Positions 41,569 through 48,743 of a stretch of 64,000 nt of DNA are shown here, in pieces. A program made the translations under genes and the position numbers. A model generated the notes under the pieces. That model worked only from the letters and a program-made list of their open reading frames with translations, was not told the DNA's origin and searched no databases. Positions within the stretch are counted from its first letter, which is position 1, and each line of letters starts with the position of its first letter. The stretch is from Candidatus Villigracilis adiacens (GTDB taxonomy: Bacteria > Chloroflexota > Anaerolineae > Anaerolineales > Villigracilaceae). The stretch is taken from assembly GCA_016703605.1 (NCBI GenBank), contig JADJBU010000022.1:682001-746000 (forward strand), read 5' to 3'.

Positions 41569-42323
41569 TGCCGGTTACTCATGTCACCAATCAATTTGCC
41601 GCGCCCGAATGCGGCGGCGACGTGCTTGTCGTGAACGATCTTCGTTTTTCCTATCCCGACGGGCATAGCGCCTTGAACGGCGTTTCGCTCAAACTTTGCG
41701 AGGGCGACAAGGTCGCGCTGGTGGGACCGAACGGCGCGGGCAAGTCCACGTTGATGCTGCATCTGAATGGAATTCTGAACGGTCAGGGGGATGTGGAGAT
41801 TGCAGGGATGCGCCTCTCAAGGGAGAACCTGCCTGTCATCCGCGCCCTGGTGGGACTCGTCTTCCAAAACCCGGACGACCAGCTTTTCTCGCCGACCGTG
41901 TTCGAGGATGTGGCGTTTGGTCCGCTGCATATGGGCTTGCCCGAAGCGGAAGTCCGCTCGCGGGTGGATGCCGCTCTCGAAGCCGTGCGCATGTCTGCGT
42001 ATCGGGATCGCCTGTCGCATCATTTGAGCGTGGGCGAGAAGAAACGCATTGCGATTGCGACCGTGCTTTCGATGCAGCCAAGTTTGCTTGTTTTGGATGA
42101 ACCTTCGGCGGGACTCGATCCGCGCGCGAGAAGGACGCTGATCAACCTGCTGCGTGACTTGCCCATCACGATGCTCGTATCCACACACGATATGAAACTG
42201 GTGCAGGAGCTCTTTCCGCGCACGGTGGTGATGGATGAAGGTCGTGTCGTGGCGGACGGGCTGACTTCGGAAATCCTGGAAGATGAGCCGTTGTTGAACG
42301 CGCACGGGTTGGAGAAGCCGTAA
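41568..42323 (+). CDS. cbiO: CbiO ABC transporter ATPase
   Basis: Protein of 251 residues: Walker A GPNGAGKST, Q-loop LVFQNPDDQLF, signature LSVGEKKRIAIA, Walker B LLVLDEPSAGLD, H-loop VSTHD. These are the features of ECF-type ATPases (Q-loop with the NPDDQ motif). The start at 41568 is chosen because it overlaps the CbiQ stop; a longer form from 41550 would only add six residues. Confidence 0.96.
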   Translation: MPVTHVTNQFAAPECGGDVLVVNDLRFSYPDGHSALNGVSLKLCEGDKVALVGPNGAGKSTLMLHLNGILNGQGDVEIAGMRLSRENLPVIRALVGLVFQNPDDQLFSPTVFEDVAFGPLHMGLPEAEVRSRVDAALEAVRMSAYRDRLSHHLSVGEKKRIAIATVLSMQPSLLVLDEPSAGLDPRARRTLINLLRDLPITMLVSTHDMKLVQELFPRTVVMDEGRVVADGLTSEILEDEPLLNAHGLEKP

Positions 42324-42335
42324 GGCAGAACACCC

Positions 42336-42360
42336 CAATCACCAATTACCAATCACCAAC
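42336..42360. repeat. Heptamer array (CAATCAC/CAATTAC)
   Basis: Three units (CAATCAC, CAATTAC, CAATCAC) just after cbiO, identical in type to the array at 19486-19513. Confidence 0.85.
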
Positions 42361-42415
42361 TCCGCTCTTTCCCCCCTTCGTGTAAAATAGCCAAAACCCT
42401 TTTCATGGAGGATGT

Positions 42416-42865
42416 ATGATTATCAAACCCGATCTCGGCGTGCGGATTTTTTGGGGCGTGGGCGGATTTACACTGGTCATCACGGCATTTGCAGCGTTGA
42501 GCGCCTTTCCCGTTGGGCTGCCCATCTCGTGCATTGCCTTATATTTGGCGGTTTGCTCGTTCGGCTTCACCTTCGGAGCCGTGCAGACCCGCATAGACGA
42601 AGAGGGAATTTCCGAACGCAACTTCTTCCTCATGACCAAAAAATTTCCCTGGGGCGAAATCGAAAGCGGGCGCATCTTCTCCGAGTCGTATAACTACAAG
42701 AGTTCCACCGGCTGGACGGAACGCCGCCAGCGCACACTGGTCGAGTTCAAAAACAAGCAGGGCAAAAAACTGCGCATCCTCTCGCGGTATGCCGGTCCCG
42801 AGAACTGGTGGCATGAGATGAGACGGATCGCAAAAGAGAAGTTGGGGGAGAGGTTTGAAGGATGA
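42416..42865 (+). CDS. Membrane protein with PH-like domain, hypothetical
   Basis: Protein of 149 residues with GGAGG 5 bp before the ATG. Two transmembrane helices (about 10-30 and 33-54) precede a soluble beta-rich region ending in an amphipathic helix (GPENWWHEMRRIAKEKLGERF), the layout of small membrane-anchored PH-like proteins. Function unknown. It ends 3 bp before a bidirectional terminator. Confidence 0.7.
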   Translation: MIIKPDLGVRIFWGVGGFTLVITAFAALSAFPVGLPISCIALYLAVCSFGFTFGAVQTRIDEEGISERNFFLMTKKFPWGEIESGRIFSESYNYKSSTGWTERRQRTLVEFKNKQGKKLRILSRYAGPENWWHEMRRIAKEKLGERFEG

Positions 42866-42868
42866 ACC

Positions 42869-42900
42869 AAAAGCGCCCCTGATTTCTCAGAGGCGCTTTT
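42869..42900. terminator. Bidirectional rho-independent terminator
   Basis: Arms AAAAGCGCCCCTGA and TCAGAGGCGCTTTT with one mismatch and a 4-nt loop, between convergent genes. Confidence 0.9.
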
Positions 42901-42940
42901 CAATTACAAATTACAAATTACCAATTACCAATTACCAATC
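42901..42940. repeat. Heptamer array (CAATTAC/AAATTAC), five units
   Basis: Five heptamers plus a partial one run directly from the terminator to the metK stop codon. Confidence 0.9.
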
Positions 42941-42942
42941 TC

Positions 42943-44157
42943 TCACACCCCCGCCGCCTTCTTCAACGCCGCCGCCTTATCCGTGCGTTCCCAGGGGAAT
43001 TCGATGTCGTCGCGTCCGAAGTGACCGTAGGCAGCCGTCTTACGGTAGATCGGCTTGCGCAGGCCGAGGTCGCGGATGATCGCGCCGGGGCGCAGGTCGA
43101 AGGTTTCATCAATCAGTTTGGCGATCTTGTCGTCGGCGATCTTCGCGGTGCCGAAGGTCTCCACGTTGACGGAAAGCGGATGCGCCACACCGATGGCGTA
43201 GGCGACCTGCACTTCCACGCGGTCAGCCAAGCCAGCCGCAACGACGTTCTTCGCCACGTAGCGAGCCGCGTACGCCGCGGAGCGGTCTACTTTTGTGGGG
43301 TCTTTGCCGGAAAACGCGCCGCCGCCGTGACGACCCATGCCGCCGTAGGTATCCACGATGATCTTGCGCCCGGTCACACCGGCATCGCCCATCGGACCGC
43401 CGACCACGAAGCGCCCGGTCGGGTTGACGAAGACTTTGAGGTTCTTGTCCACGAATTCAGCGGGCAGGGTCTTCATGATGAGTTCTTCAGTGATGGTTTC
43501 GGTGATCTCGTTCTGCGAGACATCCGGCGCGTGCTGGGTGGAGATCAGCACCGTATCCACGCGGACGGGCTTGCCCTGGGAATATTCGATGGTCACCTGG
43601 CTCTTGGCATCGGGGCGCAGCCATTTGATCGCGCCGCTCTTGCGCAGTTCGCTCTGCTTGCGGGTCAGTTTGTGCGCGAGGTAGATCGGCATCGGCATCA
43701 GGGTGGGGGTTTCGTTGCAGGCGTAGCCGAACATCATGCCCTGGTCGCCCGCGCCGATGGATTCGACTTCCTCGTCGGTGAGGTGATGCCCGTCGCGGGT
43801 CTCGAGCGCATGATTGACGCCCATGGCAATATCGCCGGACTGTTTGGCAATCGCCACCAGCACGCCGCAGGAGGAGCCGTCGAAGCCTTTGTCGCTTGAG
43901 TCGTACCCGATGTCGTTGACAACCTTGCGCACCAGTTCATCATAATTGAACTGGGCATTGGTGGTGATCTCGCCCAGCAGCATCACGTACCCGGTCTTGA
44001 CGGCGGTTTCGCACGCCACGCGTGAGCGCGGATCCTGTTCGAGACAGGCGTCCAGCACGGCATCCGAGACCTGGTCGCACATCTTGTCGGGGTGTCCTTC
44101 CGTCACTGATTCCGAAGTGAACATCAGTTTGGGTGAGGTCATAAAGGTATTGCTCAT
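42943..44157 (-). CDS. metK: S-adenosylmethionine synthetase
   Basis: Protein of 404 residues. N-terminal FTSESVTEGHPDKMCDQ (ATP-binding His and Asp), the hexapeptide GAGDQG and the P-loop-like GGGAFSGKDPTKVDRSAAYAAR are all present, so the enzyme should be active in making SAM from methionine and ATP. The start MSNTFM has GGAG about 10 bp upstream; the longer ORF runs back through the riboswitch terminator. Controlled by the SAM-I riboswitch upstream. Confidence 0.97.
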   Translation of the reverse strand: MSNTFMTSPKLMFTSESVTEGHPDKMCDQVSDAVLDACLEQDPRSRVACETAVKTGYVMLLGEITTNAQFNYDELVRKVVNDIGYDSSDKGFDGSSCGVLVAIAKQSGDIAMGVNHALETRDGHHLTDEEVESIGAGDQGMMFGYACNETPTLMPMPIYLAHKLTRKQSELRKSGAIKWLRPDAKSQVTIEYSQGKPVRVDTVLISTQHAPDVSQNEITETITEELIMKTLPAEFVDKNLKVFVNPTGRFVVGGPMGDAGVTGRKIIVDTYGGMGRHGGGAFSGKDPTKVDRSAAYAARYVAKNVVAAGLADRVEVQVAYAIGVAHPLSVNVETFGTAKIADDKIAKLIDETFDLRPGAIIRDLGLRKPIYRKTAAYGHFGRDDIEFPWERTDKAAALKKAAGV

Positions 44158-44171
44158 TTTGTTTTTCTCCT

Positions 44172-44418
44172 TGAAAATGAAAATTGCCCTTCCAGACATG
44201 CAGAAAGGGCAATTCAAGCAATGCTTTGGCTACCCTCTCATCTTCCAGCGTATCCTGTCGGAATTGGCACCGTAATGTAGTTTAGTAGTTTTATAGTTTT
44301 GTAGTCTTGTAGTTGACGCTCATTCAACTATCTAACTACTCAACCATCCAACCATCCAACTAAACCCGGTTGTCGAGGCATCGCAGGGCCGTTCCCTCCG
44401 CCTCTCTGGATAAGAGTG
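44172..44418 (-). promoter_or_regulatory. SAM-I (S-box) riboswitch with expanded P3 arm and terminator
   Basis: Minus-strand core matches the S-box: CTCTTATCCAGAGAGG at the 5' end (44418), GGAGGGAACGGCCCTGCGA, CTCGACAACC, then GGTGCCAATTCC and GGAAGATGAGAG at the 3' end (about 44232). A terminator follows (AATTGCCCTT/AAGGGCAATT, 44182-44214). The P3 arm between ACAACCG and CGGTGCC is about 90 nt of octamer-type repeats (44278-44365), far longer than usual. High SAM should stop transcription of metK. Confidence 0.95.
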
Positions 44419-44448
44419 TCTTTTCGGGACTATTAAGTTACAGCCGCG

Positions 44449-44477
44449 ATAATACCATAGCAAAAAATGAGCGTCAA
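44449..44477 (-). promoter_or_regulatory. Sigma70-type promoter of metK
   Basis: TTGACG at 44472-44477, a 17-bp spacer and TATTAT at 44449-44454, about 30 bp upstream of the riboswitch. Confidence 0.85.
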
Positions 44478-44485
44478 TAAAAAGT

Positions 44486-44543
44486 TATAGGTCGGATTGG
44501 CAATCCGACCTATAAAAAAAGCCGTCGGCGTAACCGACGGCTT
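44486..44543 (-). terminator. Terminator of the FGE-like lipoprotein gene, with adjacent palindrome
   Basis: Minus-strand arms AAGCCGTCGG/CCGACGGCTT (44519-44543, loop 5 nt) followed by seven T residues, 24 bp past the stop. A second perfect hairpin with 14-bp arms (44486-44514) follows at once. Confidence 0.92.
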
Positions 44544-44566
44544 GGGTTGAAGATTCAGGCTCGGGC

Positions 44567-45496
44567 CTAGTCCGAAGCGCAGCGGAATCCGATCTTGGGA
44601 GAAAATTCGCCAAGATAATCTTCCGAGTAGATATCGTCAGCCTGCGGGTTCGAGCCGCGGACAGAGGCGCGGTTGGCAAGGCGCACATCGTCGAAAACGT
44701 CCTGGAATGTGCCGCCGCGCACGACGCGGTTGAAGTAAAGGTCCCGCGCGCCGGGTCCGGTCGGGTTGACGGTTACGCCCTGGGCATAGTAATCGGCGTC
44801 ATAATAATCCTGCACCCATTCGGCGACGTTTCCGGCAAGGTCGAGGATGCCAAAGGGGCTTGCGCCCGCGGGATAGTTACCCACGCGCGTGGTATCGCCG
44901 ACGAAGTAATTGAAATTGCCGCGGGAGGAATCCGGGCGCTCATCACCCCAGGGGTAGGTGCGGAAGTCGTTGCCGCGCGCGCTGTATTCCCATTCGGCTT
45001 CGGTGGGCAGGCGGCGGCCAGCCCATTTGCAGTAGGTCTCTGCCTGGTACGAAGTCACATACACAACAGGGTAATCGTTGAACTCGGGGTTGTTGAAATA
45101 GGATTCGCGCGATTGTGATTTGAACGTCTGGGGAGGTTCGCACGCGCCTGCCTGCACGCAAAGGGCGTACATGGCGTTGGTCACTTCGAGTTTGTCCATC
45201 CAGAAGCCTTTCATCGTCACGCTATGGTCCGGCTTTTCATCGCGCTGTTCTTCCGGGTCAAGAGCGCCCATGCGGAATGTGCCTTCAGGAACGTAGATGG
45301 AGGTCATCCCGTCGGCTTGAGAGACGCGCTCTGAACCGGGGTCGCCGCCCGAAACGATCTCTTCGGCAGGGTTGGTGGATACAGTGGGCGTCGAGATTGC
45401 CGTGGGCAGCGCAATGGCTGTCGGCTCGGCATTCCCCATGCTGCACGCAGAGGCGAGGAAAGCCAGAAGGATCAGGGTTGAATATATCTTTTTCAT
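44567..45496 (-). CDS. FGE/SUMF1-fold lipoprotein (1)
   Basis: Protein of 309 residues with GGAG upstream of MKKIYST. Lipobox ASAC, a short Thr/Pro linker, then a formylglycine-generating-enzyme-like domain (about 75-309): MTSIYVPEGTFRMGA, RRLPTEAEWEYSARG, YPWGDE, GILDLAGNVAEWVQDYY, RVVRGGTF and the closing IGFRCASD. The paired active-site cysteines of true FGE are missing, so this is a binding or structural form outside the membrane. Paralog of the next gene. Confidence 0.9.
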   Translation of the reverse strand: MKKIYSTLILLAFLASACSMGNAEPTAIALPTAISTPTVSTNPAEEIVSGGDPGSERVSQADGMTSIYVPEGTFRMGALDPEEQRDEKPDHSVTMKGFWMDKLEVTNAMYALCVQAGACEPPQTFKSQSRESYFNNPEFNDYPVVYVTSYQAETYCKWAGRRLPTEAEWEYSARGNDFRTYPWGDERPDSSRGNFNYFVGDTTRVGNYPAGASPFGILDLAGNVAEWVQDYYDADYYAQGVTVNPTGPGARDLYFNRVVRGGTFQDVFDDVRLANRASVRGSNPQADDIYSEDYLGEFSPKIGFRCASD

Positions 45497-45749
45497 AGTG
45501 GACTCCTTTGTTTGGTCTGCCCACAGTATATGAAGACTGCGCGTTCGGGCGAATCCCCCATAGGCTACGATTGAAAGGGGTTTCCCTTGCAAGTTTGTAA
45601 ACCGCTTCTTTCCCCGCCCGCGCCTGGCATGGCGGGGCAGGCATTTGATTACGCCGAAAACGGATTCCTTGCGAATCTGTTCGTTGAGCGGTGAACACTG
45701 GATGAATCCATGCATGATACCGGGTTTATTTTCACGCCCGGCTGCGCGT

Positions 45750-46691
45750 TCACTCATCCTGCGCGCAGCGGAACCCAACATGGGTGGATGTTCGTCCATA
45801 ATGGGTTTCTTCTTCCTGTTTTGCGCGCGGATCGGGTCCCTGCAGGTAGCTGCGGTTGACAAGCCTGAGAAAGATGCCGTCCTCTTGAAACGAGCCGCCG
45901 CGGATGACGCGCATCGAGTCGAATACGTCTTCGGCGGCGGGTCCCTGCGGGTTTTCGAGCGGGGATTTGGCGTAATAATCGGCGCGGTAATAATCCGCGA
46001 CCCATTCCCAGACGTTGCCAGCCATATCCAAAACCCCAAACGGACTCGCGCCTTCGGCATATGAGCCGACACGGGTTGTATCTCCCACAGTGTTGAGCGA
46101 ATTGGAGTTGTATTCGTTGGGCAGTTCATCGCCCCAGGGATAGTTGCGTTTATCATCGCCGCGCGCGGCTCGTTCCCACTCCGCTTCGGTGGGCAGGCGT
46201 CTTCCAGCCCATCCGCAGTAGGCGTTCGCGTCGTACCATGCCACATGGACGACGGGGTAATCGCGGAATTCGGGGTTGCCGAAATACTCCTCGCGGTTAT
46301 CGGAGCGCGGTTCGCGCGGCGGGCGGCAGGCTCCGGCGTTGACGCACAAGGCGTACATCGCGGTGGTGACTTCGACCTGGTCCAACCAGAACGAGCCGAT
46401 GAAGACCTCGTGCGCGGGTTGTTCGTCATTTTCGCGGTAAACGTCCATGCCGCCCATGAAGAACTTCCCGGCGGGGATGTGAATTTGCGTCATGCCGTCG
46501 TTCGGCGAGATGCGGATGTTATCCGGTGTCGCCGTCGGCGCGGGCGTGGAGGTGGGCGGGGTCGGGGTGGCAGTCGCTGTTTGGGGAATCGGCGTGGGTG
46601 ATGAGACCGCCGTCGCTTCGAGGGTCGGAGTCAATTTGGGCTGGCAGGCAGAAAGGAGAAACAAGAAAAGAGGAAGTATTTTTTTTACCAT
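45750..46691 (-). CDS. FGE/SUMF1-fold lipoprotein (2)
   Basis: Protein of 313 residues. Lipobox LLSAC, Thr/Pro-rich linker (about 20-60), then an FGE-like domain with the same landmarks as its neighbour (MTQIHIPAGKFFMGG, RRLPTEAEWERAARG, YPWGDELP, GVLDMAGNVWEWVADYY, VIRGGSF, VGFRCAQDE). The FGE cysteine pair is absent. An Ala-Cys-Arg-Pro-Pro element after ALCVNAGAC is shared with the first. Likely duplication; the 250-bp gap between them holds no gene that I can see. Confidence 0.9.
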   Translation of the reverse strand: MVKKILPLFLFLLSACQPKLTPTLEATAVSSPTPIPQTATATPTPPTSTPAPTATPDNIRISPNDGMTQIHIPAGKFFMGGMDVYRENDEQPAHEVFIGSFWLDQVEVTTAMYALCVNAGACRPPREPRSDNREEYFGNPEFRDYPVVHVAWYDANAYCGWAGRRLPTEAEWERAARGDDKRNYPWGDELPNEYNSNSLNTVGDTTRVGSYAEGASPFGVLDMAGNVWEWVADYYRADYYAKSPLENPQGPAAEDVFDSMRVIRGGSFQEDGIFLRLVNRSYLQGPDPRAKQEEETHYGRTSTHVGFRCAQDE

Positions 46692-46848
46692 TGGCTTTGT
46701 GTTTAAAGTTTTGCGTTTTTGCTTCTTCGCGGTTGCTCAATATGATTTTACGTATCACGCATCACGTTATATAGTATTGCTCTATAAAAACTACGTAAAC
46801 CGTGAAGATTTTGCCCAGTACCGGGAGATTTATCTAGCCCGCCGGGGC

Positions 46849-46864
46849 GCAAACTGAAGTTTGC
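46849..46864. repeat. Palindrome GCAAACTGAAGTTTGC
   Basis: A 16-bp perfect inverted repeat upstream of the FGE gene, same family as those at 48684-48732. Confidence 0.7.
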
Positions 46865-46883
46865 GGTACAACCGCGCTATGCT

Positions 46884-48116
46884 TTACTGAACCAACTCCA
46901 TTGCTTTTCGCGCCTGGTCTTCGAAGAAGTTTGGGTTGATTGAATCCGCTTTTTGCCAGGCTTTGAGCGCGCCGTCATAGTCCCCGTCACGGTAGAGACC
47001 AAAGCCGTACCACAGCCAGGTTTCTTCAGACATTTCCGTCACGCCGCGGGCGTAATCGGTGAGGGTCAGCAGGTCTTCGTTGCGGTTGGAGTGGAAGTAG
47101 GCGAGGAAGGGACCAAATTGATAGCGGAACATGCGCAGGGGCAGTCCCAGTTCGCGGGCTTTGTCGTAGGCGCGGGCGGCTTCGTCGTAGCGTTCAAAGT
47201 AGACAAGGTTGCTGCCATAGTTGAACCAGTCGAAGGCGTCGGCAGAGGGGGCGGAGATCAAACTTTCGGCGTGGGCAAGGACTCGTTGCCGATTCAAGCC
47301 CGGGTCCCAGTCTGAACCGAGAAGGGTTTTAACTTCCTCTTCGAATTGGGGGAAGTAGGTCAACAGATAGACGTTGTTAAAGGGTTTCCAATCGGCTTCG
47401 AGTTGGGCGTAGGAGATTTTGAGGTCGGCTCCGTGATAGGAATCCTGCACGGTGAATTCCCGGGTCGAGTCGTCGTAGGCGGTGACGAGGAGGTAATGAG
47501 CCGCCCACAGGTCGTCGGTGGGACCCAGCGCGTCGCCGGGGTTGAGCGAGGTGACGGTTTCGACGATGACAGGGTAATTCGCCGCGAGCAGACGTTTGAG
47601 CAGTTGAATGTCGCCGCCGACGCGGTATTCGAGGTTGAGCCAGCCCGCCTGGGTGCGGACGTAATAACGCAGTTCTTCGGGGTTGACGTTGCGGTCGCCG
47701 CTGACGGGTTTGACGAGATTCGAAATATCCGCCTGGCTTCCATCCCAGCCATAGAGATGCAATGCCATCGAAAGCGTGGCGGGACCGCAGTTGTTTGCGG
47801 TTTGTTGTTCGTATTCGGGTGATGTGATGGATGCCTGCGCCGGGAGAGGCGGGAAGGTGGCGGTGGGTGTGACCGTCGGCAGGGATTCGACGATTGCGGT
47901 GTTCGTGCCTGCGACTGTCGGCGTGGCGGGTTTGGGCGTGACGGGCAATGCCGTGGGGACGGGTCCGACAGGGTTGATGACGTTCTTTACATAGATCTGA
48001 AACACGTCCAGCCGCCATTCAAGGCGGGATTTGACGGCGGGGATTTGATAGACAAGAAAAGCCAGCAGGAGCGAACCCGCCAGCCCAATGATGATGTTTC
48101 TAACCTTGGGTGACAT
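46884..48116 (-). CDS. Membrane-anchored C39-like cysteine peptidase with TPR-like tail
   Basis: Protein of 410 residues (417 from an upstream ATG at 48137). A signal anchor (about 5-22), a Thr/Pro linker and a Peptidase_C39_2-like domain (about 95-255) with the nucleophile in NNCGPATLSMAL, His in WAAHYLLVTAYDD and Asp in QDSYHG. The last 150 residues are helical repeats (FERYDEAARAYDKARELG, RDGDYDGALKAWQKADSI). Probably cleaves or binds peptides outside the membrane. Lies in the same minus-strand run as the FGE-fold genes. Confidence 0.85.
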   Translation of the reverse strand: MSPKVRNIIIGLAGSLLLAFLVYQIPAVKSRLEWRLDVFQIYVKNVINPVGPVPTALPVTPKPATPTVAGTNTAIVESLPTVTPTATFPPLPAQASITSPEYEQQTANNCGPATLSMALHLYGWDGSQADISNLVKPVSGDRNVNPEELRYYVRTQAGWLNLEYRVGGDIQLLKRLLAANYPVIVETVTSLNPGDALGPTDDLWAAHYLLVTAYDDSTREFTVQDSYHGADLKISYAQLEADWKPFNNVYLLTYFPQFEEEVKTLLGSDWDPGLNRQRVLAHAESLISAPSADAFDWFNYGSNLVYFERYDEAARAYDKARELGLPLRMFRYQFGPFLAYFHSNRNEDLLTLTDYARGVTEMSEETWLWYGFGLYRDGDYDGALKAWQKADSINPNFFEDQARKAMELVQ

Positions 48117-48185
48117 GCGCGTGAGTTTACCATGCAAGGATGAATGGGAATTAAGGTGGGTTCTGCGCGCTTCTCCGTGTTCCGA

Positions 48186-48647
48186 TCATTCCCCGGCGTC
48201 TTCAGCCACTTTTTTTGAAACCTTTTTGATGATCTCCATCACCCCGCCGATGGGATTCTTGAGAGTCTCGAGAGCCACATCGGCGATATCGGGCGCCATG
48301 CGTTTCAGGTTTCGGAAGCGTCTCGTCAGGAAGGATTCATCCGGCTGCGAGCTCTCCAATGCAGATTTAATTTCTCCCAGTTCCTCTTTTACGTCCCGTT
48401 TTACCTTCGGTGAGAGGTCTTTTTGGATGTCGAGCTTCTGATAGATTTCATCGAAGAGCGGAGCGATATTGACGCTGGTATTGGTGACGGTATTGTTACT
48501 GCCGATGACAATATTGCTTCCTTGAACGCTCCCGCCAATGACAACGCTGTTACTGCCGGTGGTTATTTCGCTTTTGCCGATATCGGATTTTTGCCCCATA
48601 AAGATGTTTCCGTTCGCATCGGATTTGTCCGTTTTTTTTCCAGCCAT
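48186..48647 (-). CDS. Small conflict-system-like protein with Gly/Ser/Asn beta tag
   Basis: Protein of 153 residues; GGAGG 4 bp before MAGKKTDKS. The N-terminal 60 residues are a Gly/Ser/Asn/Val-rich tract with a regular pattern (SVVIGGSVQGSNIVIGSNNTV) expected to form beta turns; the C-terminal 90 residues are charged and helical (FDEIYQKLDIQKDLSP, LTRRFRNLKRMAPDIADVALETLKNP). The NACHT protein encoded upstream starts with the same MAGKK and a matching SSVAIGGSV tract, so the two probably associate. Function unknown; proteins with such a tag accompany STAND NTPases. Confidence 0.75.
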   Translation of the reverse strand: MAGKKTDKSDANGNIFMGQKSDIGKSEITTGSNSVVIGGSVQGSNIVIGSNNTVTNTSVNIAPLFDEIYQKLDIQKDLSPKVKRDVKEELGEIKSALESSQPDESFLTRRFRNLKRMAPDIADVALETLKNPIGGVMEIIKKVSKKVAEDAGE

Positions 48648-48683
48648 GATGCCTCCAGTAAGTATTTTATGGTATTGAAGGGG

Positions 48684-48732
48684 GCAAACTTCAGTTTGCG
48701 GTACGCAGTATGTGGGGCAAACTTCAGTTTGC
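48684..48732. repeat. Two copies of GCAAACTTCAGTTTGC
   Basis: Perfect 7-bp arms around TC at 48684-48699 and 48717-48732, in the gap between the NACHT gene and the small protein gene. A relative is at 46849-46864. Confidence 0.8.
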
Positions 48733-48743
48733 TGCACGCTGCG

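Noticed and set aside
42901..42940. CRISPR-like array
   Set aside because: Unit is only 7 bp with no spacers; a heptamer tandem repeat. No cas genes in the window.
44567..46691. True formylglycine-generating enzymes
   Set aside because: The active-site cysteine pair is missing in both proteins and no sulfatase is nearby.
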